A DNA stretch of 64,000 nucleotides from NCBI GenBank assembly GCA_020091685.1, contig CM034607.1, positions 3,510,630-3,574,629 of the forward strand, given 5' to 3'. Numbering within the stretch: the stretch's first letter is position 1; every line of letters starts with the position of its first letter. The DNA comes from Lutjanus erythropterus. Lineage: Eukaryota > Chordata > Actinopteri > Lutjaniformes > Lutjanidae. A model generated the notes under the pieces. That model was given only the letters and a program-made list of their open reading frames with translations, had not been told where the DNA came from and made no database searches. Positions 10,143-22,300 of the stretch are shown piece by piece. Made by a program: the position numbers and the translations under genes.

Positions 10143-10872
10143 TTCAGTGAGGTCCAGGTGAGCAGGGGGGGGGGCAGGATTATGTGACTGGTAAAGAGCA
10201 GGAAAATCTGGAGAATAGAGGACAGAGGGACAAGACAAATAATCAGGACCTTAAAGATGCATTTAGCCCTAGTTTCTCAAACTGTGGTATGTGTACCACT
10301 GGTGGTACGCGGGTTCCTTCTAGTGGTACTCTGCAGAATGTCAGAAATATATTTTTAATGAAATAAATCAATTTTAAAATATAAAATACTATCAAAATTG
10401 GACACAATTTCAAATGAAAACACATAAAACATGATAAGAGATAAGGTTAACATTCCTGTATTTTTGTGTCAGTATCAGCCTGTTATGTGGAATCATGCAT
10501 GTACTGCTCACATAGGCCATCCATGATTACTGGTAGTCAACTGGTAGCGATCTAAACTGTCATGGTAAGATAGTAAGCAGAGGTAGAATAAAGAGACTGA
10601 AAATGAATGCTTCAAAAACACTGCAGTAGTGGCTCCAAATGGGAACTATTACCACAAGTGCAGATCAGGAGGAGAATAAACTGAGGAGCTGTGTAAAAAA
10701 TGAAGTGGATGACAGTGAACTGAGCACAAGAGCTCCTGGCTGCTTGCTCTTTAAGAAGCACCAACAATGTGTCCACAGGACCTGCTGACACCAGACAGTA
10801 AGCTTGTACCTAGGCTTAATATTTTCTGAAGTGGTACACGATGTGAAAAGTTTGAGAAACACTGCACTAAGT
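10143..10872 (+). mobile_element. hAT-type MITE copy B with duplicated flank
   Basis: The flank 10143-10267 repeats 7697-7806. The element spans 10268-10864: left end CCTAGTTTCTCAAACT, right end AGTTTGAGAAACACTG, whose reverse complement CAGTGTTTCTCAAACT is the usual hAT-like terminus. The right target copy is CACTAAGT (10865-10872). The left copy here has drifted to CATTTAGC, but copy A preserves it. The element has no transposase frame and is non-autonomous. It keeps the empty LTR target site at 10451-10465. Confidence 0.75.
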
Positions 10873-10990
10873 AATATGTTTTTTACACTGACAGTATAGA
10901 AATATGTGAAATATGAAAGGTCTTGCTAGAAATGACAAAGTTGCGAAGAATTACTACTTGACTGCATTTTAGTGTCTGTTGGCTCATTGT

Positions 10991-12083
10991 TTAGGTGTCA
11001 AACATACAGCTCGCAGGCCAAACAGTGCAATTTTGCCCACTGAATGACTTTCCAAAGGGTAACAAATTGCAGAGTGGCCAGTAAGACGGCTGTGCATCAG
11101 TGGGTAGAGTGGGCTGTCCACTAATCAGAAGCTCAGCAGTGCACTGTGGATATCATCCTTCATTAACTATTAAATGTATCTGTAGTCTGATTACTTCTTT
11201 TTTAAATTTGTAACTTTTTGCATCCAGATTTTATAATCCAGTTACATGTAATCTGTTACTCCTCAAGCAAATAATAATAATAATAATAATTAAATCCCTG
11301 GTTTCCTCAAGTTTATGTATCGAGGTATCCTGGGGCGAAACCCCAAACGCAGTGTGTAAGAGCAAAGTGCTAACGAAAGTCCATGAATTCAAGACCAGAA
11401 AAAAGCACAATACTGGTAGACATTTTTCAACAGCAGCTATATTTACATAAAATAGTAAACATGTGTTACCAGTGATAATAATTAAGGTTCTGTTCCATGA
11501 AAAAACAGATGGTTCATCCAATCACCTGCCTAACGTTTTTTGAAAGTGCCTGCCCTTTTCCGAATGGTTTCTAAGGATGACCTCACCAATGGTGCAGTGA
11601 AGTGTGCTCTTTCATTTTTTACATTTGGGTTTACAGCTGGGTTTTAGTGAGCTTCTCGCACAGAACATGCATCAAAGTCTGCTGCAGGCAGAGCATAGAA
11701 TGATCTATAGTGATGTAACATCCCTTGATTTTTTTCAGTAGATCTGGACAAGTTGTTTGAGTCATTAAGAAGTAAGATATTATATTGTTGTTCAGTTCCA
11801 CAGTTCAGAAATGTTTTGTGCATTTGCAGGAACTGCTTTGATCTGTACATTGTAATGCACATGTGATAACAGTAGACAGAGATGCCTTAAGAAAAATGGG
11901 TGGAATTCCAACAATGTCTGACTTTTCATCGTCTGTTTTGCAGATTTTATTGTTCATTAATTGTCTGTGTTTTCAGAATGTACTTGTCCTTCTTTACACT
12001 AAAAAAGAAAGGAAAAAACTTTGGAGATGTTGTCATTTATGTTATGCAGTAGTTTACTGGTCCTGCCCTCTTGAGATCAAATT
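10991..12083 (+). mobile_element. Diverged hAT-type element (GGTGTCAAAC family)
   Basis: The left end reads AGGTGTCAAACATACAGCTCG then CAGGCC, matching the CAGGGGTGTCAAACATACGGCCCGC class of termini. Near 12065 the sequence CTCTTGAGATCAAATTGTG matches the inner part of the opposite terminus, as at 1405-1472, but the outermost bases are gone. The interior (11000-12060) has no transposase. Reading these as two ends of one element is an inference from their matching orientation. Confidence 0.4.
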
Positions 12084-12500
12084 GTGTGTGGCTGTTTGTT
12101 TTCCATTGGTTGTCTGTGTTGTAATGTGGATCTCTTCATATGCGTGACATAAAAAACAATGACTGAGTGACAAGTTCTGTTTTTGCTCGCTTTAAAAGCA
12201 TCAGTGTGGAGCCGGTTAATGAGCAGCTGAAGCAGCAGTGACGTCCTCTGATGGCGCTCTGCCCTGGCACCTCTTTTCCATCACAGAGGATGATGGCAGC
12301 TCACACGTGCACACAGAGGCCTGGCTTACATAATTTAAGAGCGTAGCCTTCATGAGCTCCACAGCTGAGATCTTATCATCCTCTCGACTGACAGAACAGA
12401 TGAGCGTTACAGCAGCACAGCCTCACACAGAAGAGCTGGCTCATTCACATGATTCTGATTAGATACTGCACTTGTTTGCATTAATGAGAGCTCACACACA
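12084..12500. other. 3' flank of eepd1, nothing recognised
   Basis: Single-copy-looking, moderate GC, with several CAGCAG/CACACG clauses around 12180-12420. It has no frame of interest. It could hold downstream regulatory sequence, but nothing shows this directly. Confidence 0.4.
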
Positions 12501-12776
12501 GCTGGAACATCTATGAATTTCTCTTTATTTTATATACATATAGAAAATGTTTGGCACATTTCTTTTGAAAGTACATTATATATATTTTCTCTGGACATTT
12601 TTTATGGCTCTATGACTTACAAGTTAGTATTATACATTGATAAATTGAAACCCAGAAGGCATTCTTGGCACTTCTTCACATTCATCAGGAAACTTTTTGC
12701 TCCCCGGCCAACCAAGACGAAGCAGGACAAAGTCTGATACGATCCACGGCTGTCTTTACTGTGACTGTGGATGTTG
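12500..12776 (-). other. eepd1: eepd1 3' UTR
   Basis: Minus-strand sequence between the stop codon (12777-12779) and the first good poly(A) signal at 12524-12529. The end near 12500 is an estimate, allowing 15-25 bases past the signal. Frames on either strand here are chance. Confidence 0.6.
12524..12529 (-). promoter_or_regulatory. eepd1: Poly(A) signal AATAAA of eepd1
   Basis: AATAAA on the minus strand (TTTATT on plus), about 250 bases downstream of the eepd1 stop. It is the first canonical signal after the stop and lies in AT-rich surroundings. Confidence 0.6.
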
Positions 12777-12967
12777 TCACCGCTCATGTTTTGGCATTAT
12801 GTCTCCTCTGTCCACCACTGCCATGCCGGGCCTGCTCAGCTCCTTGTTGGCTAAATCTGCGTATAACTCAACCACCACAGGGCAGTGATCTGACGCCACA
12901 CCGCCCCACGACCAGTTGTCCGGGATCCAGGGGTTGGTCAAGCCTTCCCGCACTACCATGCAATGGC
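12777..12967 (-). CDS. eepd1: eepd1 coding exon 7 (C-terminus)
   Basis: Begins after a CTCTGACAG acceptor, completing the split Gly494 codon, and encodes residues 495-556, ending GDIMPKHER then stop. It carries HCMVVREGLTNPWIPDNWSW and then GGVASDHCPV, the final EEP motif; Asp520-His521 corresponds to the Asp-His pair at the catalytic centre of the superfamily. The tail after residue 535 is variable between species, but the KHER ending is a hallmark of EEPD1. Confidence 0.97.
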
Positions 12968-15900
12968 CTGTCAGAGGAAAAGACACAATGAGATGGGATG
13001 TCAGCAGATAAAAGAGGATACCCGCTGTTCTGTACTGTAACCATCACCATGACTACCTATAAATGACGAGCCAAAACCAAGCACTGCCCAAGACGATGTA
13101 CGTCACTCAACAGAGGTGTTGTGCACGAACGTGCTCATATTTTTGGTGAACCGAATGGATCAGTTTGCAATAAATGAATGTGAACTTAAGTGTTGTTCAC
13201 CCCTGAGAGAGATAATGGTGCTCACATTGTCAGCTGATTAAAGAAAATGTGTGATTGCAGCAGAGACAGAGAGTGTGGGAATATGGAGAGAAATTTCAGC
13301 GTGATATAAAAACTTTGGTTGATCTGCAGCGTGAAGTGTGTGAACTACACTGCAGGCTGGAGATGGTGTTAAAGTGAGAAACAGACTGATCTGTTATATA
13401 TTCGCTCTTCTCCTCTGTCTCGTCTTCCTCTTCATCTCCCTCCAGGACTCAAGTATTATGGGGCGTTCAATTTGCACTAGAAAGTAAGAATTTCGAGTTC
13501 CCACATGGAAATTTCAACATTATGTTGGTGTTCAAGTTTGCCATCGTGTAAAACATTCTCAATTGTTGTGAAATGTTGTTAATAAGTATAGATATATGTA
13601 ATCCTGGGACTTGAATTAAGAAAAGATGGTCGCACTCAGAGGCAATATGATTTCATGAGCTTTTACTTAACTCACAAAATGTTTTCGGCCATCTGGCCTT
13701 GATCAGTGTGTGCATATAAATGTCTTCCATCACTGCTTAAATCATCAGGTGAGGGCAACTGTTGATTATTGTGACCTCACATAGAATGGAGCCAAGACTT
13801 AACTTGGACTTGTCTTGAATGACTTGAGACTTGACTTGAATTTGCCTTGAATGACTCAAGGCTTTATTAAGACTTGTTTTAACTGACTCTGACTTCAGAG
13901 TCGACTCTGACTTGTCTTGAATAACTCAACACTTGACTTGGAATTGTCTCAAATGATTCAAGACTGAACTTGGCTAGTCTTGAGTGACTCTAGACTTGAC
14001 ACTAACTAGTCTCAAATGACTTGAGAGATGACTTGGAGATATCTAGAACAACTTGGGACTTTACAAAGTTTTAACTGACTCTCTTGATACTTTACTTGGC
14101 TTTGCTTTGAATGACTCAAGAACTGCTCAAGATTTAGGTCTAAGTTGTCTCGAATAACTTAAAAAATTTACTTTGCTTGTCTCTGCTGACTATGATTTGA
14201 CTTAAACTTGTCTCAAATGACTCAAGACTTAACTTGGACTCCTTTCAAACAACTTGAGACTTGATTTGTTTTAAATGAATGACTTAAACTGATTACTGAT
14301 TCTAAATCTACCACTTTCCATAGACATGTGGACTTGTCTCAGATAACTTAATAATTTACTTGGCCTGTCTCTAATGACTTTGACTTGAATTGGACTTGTT
14401 TCAAATGACTTTGTCTCTTATAGCTTGAGACCTGACTTAGATTTGTCTCAGCTGACTAATTTAAAACTCAAATTCAACTTGTGTCAAATGACAAGACTTG
14501 ACTTGGATTTTCTCAAATAACTTGAGACTAAAGTTTCAGTTTATTGACTCGAGATCTGAGTTGTTATGAGTGATTTCAAATTTTGAAGTCAAATCTACAC
14601 CTGTCAAAAAATAGTCATACAGTTTACTTACCAGAGTAGATCTTCTTGAGGGAGCGGCTCAGCCAGATGTTGTCCAGACAGCGGGTGCCCTGAGGTGAGC
14701 GGGTGCTGATGTTGGTGAACTGGGTGGATGGTACCAGAGCACAGAGCTTCTCCTTCCTCAGTATGTCCAGCTCTGAGCTCTGAGGAGGGGAGCCAAAGTC
14801 TCCCAGCACCACCAACTCCTTCTCACCTACAGAGAGAGATGAAGAGAAAACACATGACAATAGGATGAGTCTCATGATTCACCTTAAAGCAGAGATGGAG
14901 GACACGTTGGACATGATGATCTATCTGCCATCGCTCAACTTTTGATCCATCACTTCCTTTATGGTCAGATTGTGTGAATCCATTCACAGTGTCTGACACA
15001 TGGTGTGATGTGTAGGACTTTATTAGTTTAACCTGATTAATTTTGTTAAATTCCAAAAGTTCTTGATTTTAATAGATACATACAGAGAGAAACATTATTT
15101 CTTCAAGTAGAACACTTAACCCCCCCAAAACAACATTAAACAACATTGTACAATAATTAAAATCCCACTTTATATACAGTGAAATCATCATTAATGACAT
15201 ACAGTATTTCTATTGTCTCACATCAGATATTTTTTAAACAAGCCTAATAAAAGAATGCTCTTTTACCAAGCTCTAATTTTGGTTTTAGCAAGATATAATT
15301 CTTGCATGTAGCTGCTCTTGTATTGATTGTCTGTATCACAGATCACTCTTGGTTTCTTCTTATGATGCACATCATAGCATAAACTCAGGCTTCTTTTTAC
15401 AGTATTGTTCATACACAAATCTGGGTAAACTGACCCTGTAAATAGGGTGATAGGATTCCTTAAGTTAGTTCGGATATGCTTCTGTAATACCTAACGGAGA
15501 AATATCCTTCGACTCTTCCAATCTTAACTTAAGACTAAAGATAGAAGGTTTCAAATCAAATCTGAGGACAATAAAAAATGGATGACAAAAACTAGCAAGC
15601 CTTGAATATTTAATTAGCAGGCTGATGCACTGAATATACTCTGTTTTAGATATGTAAGAAACTGCTAGCTTTCAAATGCCCTGTCATTTTAATTTTCACA
15701 AGACTATCTATCAAGGAATTTGCTTTTCATAGACTTGTGACATGACTTGAGACTTGCTTTGACAGGCTTTAGACTTTCTTCTCCTTTTCTCAAATAACTT
15801 GGGACTCATTGTTCACTTATCTTGATTGACTTTGACTTGACTCTGAATAGACCAAATGACTCAAGACTTCACTAAGACTTGTTTTAATTGACTCTGACTT

Positions 15901-18900
15901 CAGAGTTGACTTTGACTAGACTTGAATAACTCAATACTGGACGTGAACTTATCTCAAATGACTCAAGACTTGACGTACTCGTCTTGAATGAATTGAGAAT
16001 TGACTTGAAATTCGCCTCGAATGACTGAAGACTTCATTAAGACTTGTTTTAATTGACTGATTAAGAGTTGACTTTGACTTGTCTTGAATAACTCAACACC
16101 TGGACTTGTCTCAAATAACTCAAAACTTGTCTCGTAGTAGTCTTAATGACTGGAGACTTGACTTGGATTTGTCTCAAAAAACTTGACACTTCATTTAATT
16201 TATTTTATCCGACTGTGCCTTCAATCAGTCAAGAATTGAACAAGATTTAACCTGGACTTGTCCAAGTCATCTAGTCAGAGTGCTATGAAATTCAGTCACC
16301 TCAAGACAATTCTATCTGCCTTATTCTGTGCCTTTTGGAGTCTTTCTATCTCACTGATAGCTAGATTGTGCTGAATGGCTGAGCAATAGCTGACCTGAAC
16401 TATTTCTATACCTCACCAGGAAAGTAAGCACCTATCCATCCACTCATACAAGCGACTGATGTGGGGAGACCATCATAAACAATCTAAACTATCTAAATGA
16501 ATATCTAAAAGTTTAATTGCTGAAACCTGTTCATCTGTTCTTTTTCCTAAATCCAAGTACCATAATTTTGGTCTTCCTTGCAATCAGGAGAGGTTTGTTG
16601 CTACAGCCTGAGTGATGTATGTTTAGTGGATTTGTCTAGGTCCAGTTGGAGGGCCTCCTCTATTTGTGCCTCTGAATGTCCAGCTGCATACACAGTAGTG
16701 TCATCAGCAAACACTGTATATCTGGACTAAAATAGTATTTGTCATTTGTGCAAATCAAATACAGGAGTGGACCAAGACAACTGCCCTGAGGTACACCACA
16801 CTTTACAAGATGTGGAAAAGTAAGTGAATGAACGCAGACTGCATTCTGTCTGCTGGGTAACCTGACAGACTGACCTTTGAGTGTTTCCTGAATGCTGGGC
16901 GAGAGACGGTGACACTTGGCTTCGTCTGTGCCATGGTTCTTGCCGTTGGACTCTCCTGATACAGCTGTGGCCTGCATGTGGACGTTCACCATTGTCAGCT
17001 CGTACGAACCAACCTAAGGGGAAAAATCAGTTGTTTGATTCTGGTCAGAAGGTCTTTTTATTCCACTATCGAAGGTTTAGCTGACTCTCATTTAATTACA
17101 TCATGTCTTCCTCTTCATAAATGATGTTTGAGAGGGATTATTTTTATTGCATAGTGTACTTTTAATATACCTCACCCCAAATATGTTGTCTGTGCTGCTG
17201 ACAAATTCGAATTTAAGCAAATAAAAAAACCCTATGAGAATAAACTGAGAGGACAGTAGCATATTTTTCACACATCGAGAAAGTTAAAGTCTGTTTTGGG
17301 AATCAGTACTTACAGAAAAGTGAGCCAGGAAGAGACGAGGGTAGGTGTGATTCCCATTGCCGTTGACGACAGCAGACTCGAGGACTGCAGCATCCCTCAG
17401 ATCAATGCCAGACGAACTGTCCCACAGAAAGCCAGAGTAGCTAACTCCCTGGGAAAAGAGGATGATGGGAAATGTCAGAGTCAGGTATTTTTTCCAAAGG
17501 GAAGATTTTACACTTTTCATGCAGATGTCCAGTCAGTGTTGGTGGTGAATGCAGCCAACTGAAGCAATAAATTAAAAAATTATATTAAAAATTAAATAAA
17601 TCCTCAGTGCTGCTATATTGACCAACAAAAGCTGAGCTCTCCTGCTGCGTAATGAGACTGTCTGAAACTGTGCACTGTTATCCCCACATTTAAAAGATAT
17701 TGTACCTCTCCTCTCTCTATGACAGCCAGCTTTTCACCCCACCTGGAAATCACATCCATCTATCGCCCTCCCTGAATCCCTGTGAATGCAGCATTAAAGA
17801 TGGCTGCCGTACCTTGCTGGAGTGTCCAGTGGGTTTTTCAGACACAACACTTTTCCACAGCCCTCGAGGCCATTTCCACTTGCGTACGCTGGCCAGAGTT
17901 CCTTGGTTTAACTCCACACAGAACTGCAACACAAGAAACATTTTGTCAATACTGATGCACATATACATCATTTGTTGTTAGTTTCACCTTTTTATTTGGC
18001 AACCATGTAAATGTTGATTGTAATTTTAGTCCTGCCAACACCTCTTTGAGGATCCACAGTTTTTTGGCTAAGTATCAACAACAGGCTAAGTCAGGTCTGT
18101 ACTGAATGTTGTTTTTTCATTTGATGCTTCTCCAACGTGTTTTAGCTTGAGCAGTTGGTTGAAGATTTTATGGATTTAAAGAGCTGCCGGCACACTGTGG
18201 CACCTTGACAGGGGTCCACAGCGACTGTGGGATACAGTAAAGTCATATTTAAAATCCTTCCTGGACTATGTGTAATGGTGTTGAATATGATGAACTACAA
18301 CAAGAAAATTTTCAAGGATGAAGGACCTTTTATTTAAGAAAAAGAAACAGCTACTTTGAGTATTTATTGACTTGAGTTCAAATTTTACTGAATGACTAAA
18401 CTGTAGCTAGTAGCTAAAAATCTGAAGAGTTACAAACTGAAAAAACACCATTACAGACCAGTCACTGGCAAAGTCACGTCAAGTCAAGTTATCAAAGTAG
18501 CTTCAGAATAACTACAGATTAAACTAGCCATGCTAACATATGTTACACCTGACTCTCACCTGATTATTAGCTAAACAAAATGAATACTGCACATATTCAA
18601 AAATTTAAATACTTATTTTATTTGTAAATATTTTGCCAGATTTTGCTAACAATTTTGTTAGCATCACTATAGCTGAATGGTTTTGAAAAATTAAAAAAAC
18701 CCCACAAAGATACACAGAGGCTATGCGTAGTGGAACAGAAGAATGTATATATACATTATTGTATTATTTATATTATTTATTTTATATTTAGCTGTTCCAT
18801 GAAATAATTAAAATTTTACTTAAGACTGCAGGTCAGTACTGGCCAGGTAAAGAGGGATACCTTGGTCTTAACATTGAGGATATCTTGGTTTTTATGATGG

Positions 18901-19291
18901 TTAATTTCTGGAATAAGAGAGTAGGACACAATCAGGAGAGTTATATTTAATTTAAAAACAAAAATCGTATTTATTTTTCAAGCATGTTTGCAAAAATATT
19001 TGCTGGTTCCAGCTTCTTAAATAGGAGGATTTGTTGCTTTCCTTTGTCATTTATGACAGAAAATGAAGAGTCTTGTGCTGTTGGCTGGACAAAAGACATC
19101 TGAGAAATTGGGGAAATTATATCTGGGAAATTATAATGAGGATTTATCACATTTTCATGACATGTTCTTGATTAAATGATTAACTGATTAATCATGGAAG
19201 TAATCAGCAGATTAATCGATGGTGAAAATAGTCATCAGTTGCAGCTCTAATGGCTATGATGGAAATGTTAACCAAAGGACTGCTTATTTGC

Positions 19292-19355
<64 letters not shown>

Positions 19356-22300
19356 TACCTTAAATGAGCTCTATGTAACAATTGTGCATCCAAAAATAAG
19401 TACAGCAGTCCAAATAGCAAGTTGGAGCCATAGACTGTATATTAAATTGGTTGAAATCATGTTTAAAGCGAGTTGTTTCACCTCCACCACCACGTCAGTT
19501 GTCTGTCAATGTAAAGTTAAACCTAATTTCCTAAAAAAAAAAAAAAACAACACAAAAGTCCACTGCTCTAAAAAATACACACTCTAGTTGGAGTTAAGTG
19601 ACCGTCTGCCAAACTTCATTAACATTTTGCTCAGTTTAACCCTTATAAACTTCTACTCTTTCAACAAAATTATTAATGATTTCTTACAACTCATAGACAC
19701 ACACTAATTCATTCTGCAAACATTCAGCATTAATTTCAACTCTAATCTATGTGAAATGAAAAATAACACAAGTTGTGTTATTGCGCAATTAGCTTGTCAG
19801 TATCAAGAACATTGTGAGTTGATAAGAGCATGATATAGAAAGCACACCAAAAACACACACAAAAAACACAGGGGCTTGAAGAAATAAAGGAACTAAGTAT
19901 TACTTTAGAAAATAGGCCTATCTCCTGATGATTATCTGATAATTAAATGCTAACTAACTTTATCTGTGCCTCTGATTATCCTCTAATCTGTCTGAAACTC
20001 ATGATAAAGCTCAGTTCTCAGGGAGTGCTGTACTTCATTTTAACACTTGAGGGCAGATTAACTGCTCGTCAGCAGAAACGTGGAGCTTCATAGTCACTGA
20101 GAAACAATACAGAGTTCATTGAACTCAAATGGCCTCATCTCACTCATCTTTCAGAGGAAACATGGCAAGAAAGAGGAAGCCTCTCATGTCGACATCACTG
20201 AGGCTGAACCAGTGGAGTAATGTTCTGGACAACAGGGAAATGTAACATGGTGAGGAAATAGCAGAAGCGGGAGCTGCAGAAGACGAAGAATATCCCCCAT
20301 GAAGGCTCAAGTTGCTGCTCTGGCTGACCTGCCACCGTCTCTATATTTAACCTGAGAGGGTCCCTGTGGGACACTGGGAGAGGAGGAACCCCACCTAGAA
20401 CACGTACACACATACATGAACTCTCCATGAGAGGCCCACGCTGACATAACACCCAGTCATATTCAAAGTGACAGGCTGAAACCATTTAATCATGGATATA
20501 ACAAAAGTCTACTACAGTTGATCAGAGGTCTTACAAAAATCCATATTGTGGAAAATACATTTGTGTATCTGTATTTATGTTATTCATATTTATATTCTTT
20601 AAACAAAGCACAAACACAGATGTTTTCACACAGTATGTTGTGTAAGTCCAGATTAACCTGTTACGGTGCCCCGGGACAAAAATATCCTGTTGCCTCCAAG
20701 TTCCCACCAAGCACACAGAGCGAACTAAACATAGTTTTATTATTTTTCCAGACACTCAGAATCAAACCTACAGAGTCTGGCATGTATCAACCAGACAGAG
20801 AGAGAAAAAATAGTGCAGACAAAGAATAAATTGAGGTTTTGAATAAATAATTAGCATGTGCACATGACTAATTTGTGCTCTCAGATGACTTCATTCATTA
20901 TGTACTTTGTGGTCCTAAATTACCAATTTGTGCACAAGAACTAACTGAATGTAACAATACTATTACAATTTTAAAGCTGCTGCCAGGGATTTCATATTGT
21001 GTTGATTTTGGAGGCCCCTGTGGACAAAAGTGGTAGTGTTTCCACTGTAATAACCACAAAATATAACATTAAAAATAAAATGATCTAAATTAAATTCGCC
21101 TTCTGCTGCTTTTTAACTAGCTAATGTACAATTCAGTAAAACATTTCCTGACAAAATGTAAACACAGGCTTGTTTCATCTGATTTCATGGTGAATCCAAC
21201 CCAGCTGTAGAAAATAAGAGCAACTATAAAGATGTAGGTCTCATGTAGGTCATATAGAGGCATCAGTATTAAACCAGACTCGTTCAGAACCACTTAAAAA
21301 CTCCCTGTAGTAGCTTAACATTTGTTTGAGGGATGTCAAATAATAAAGTTGTTCAACAGATAAAAGGATCAGTCTGAATGATATCAATGCATATCTCCAT
21401 CAGAGCATACAGCAAATTAAAGGGGTAGTTTGGATTTTTTGAAGTGGGATTGTGTGAGGTACTTATCCATAGTCAGTATATTACCTACAGTAGATGGAGA
21501 GGAAGAAGAAGATTTGCAGAAGCAGCAGGAGTGCTAGCATAGGAAGCTATGCAATATACAGCAAAATAATAAATATAATGGACACCTAAAAAAAAATCGG
21601 TGTACACTATATTTACAATATTTTCACCACTTTACCTTGCTGTCAGACAGACTTTTCAGACCGAAAACCACTTTTATTCAAGCCAAAATATCGCTCTCTC
21701 CAAAGCCACCAAACTCCTTTGACAAAACAGTAATTCTGCCTCACAGAACACAAAACTCGTTGCTCTACCGCTGCACAGTGTTTGTGTTTCTGTGTGACTT
21801 CAGTAATTCCAAACTAAACTTTTAAAACACCAAAGTTGCACAACAACACAAACAAACTACCAGATTGAGGCAGCAGCAGACCAGCAACTCCTGTGTTCTG
21901 TGAGGTAAAATGATTGTTTTTGCTAATGGAGTCTGGTGGCTTTGGAGAGAGCGATATTTGTCTTATACAGCACTGGGTTCCCATTGGAAAAGTCTGTCTG
22001 ACAGCATGGTAAAGTGCTGAAAATATTCTAAATATAGCATACAGTTAAACTGATATTGATCTTTGCCCTGTCCACAGCAGAACATTGCTTCACTCCTGCT
22101 GCTATCCCTTTGAATCAAATTATTTTGTCCTTGGCCCAACTTTGATGCTTTATATAATAAAACATTCACTTTTGAAGTCAATGTCCAGTAACCATGGGAA
22201 CTTCAGATGGGTTTTGGACAGTTAGTTACTGAATGCTATATATCAATATAAACAGAAGTAATTACTTAAAACTAGATTTTGACGGGCCACTTCTCCAAGA

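Noticed and set aside
19219-19587. 122-codon frame with a His-Thr run
   Set aside because: Created by the CA tract and a following A-run.
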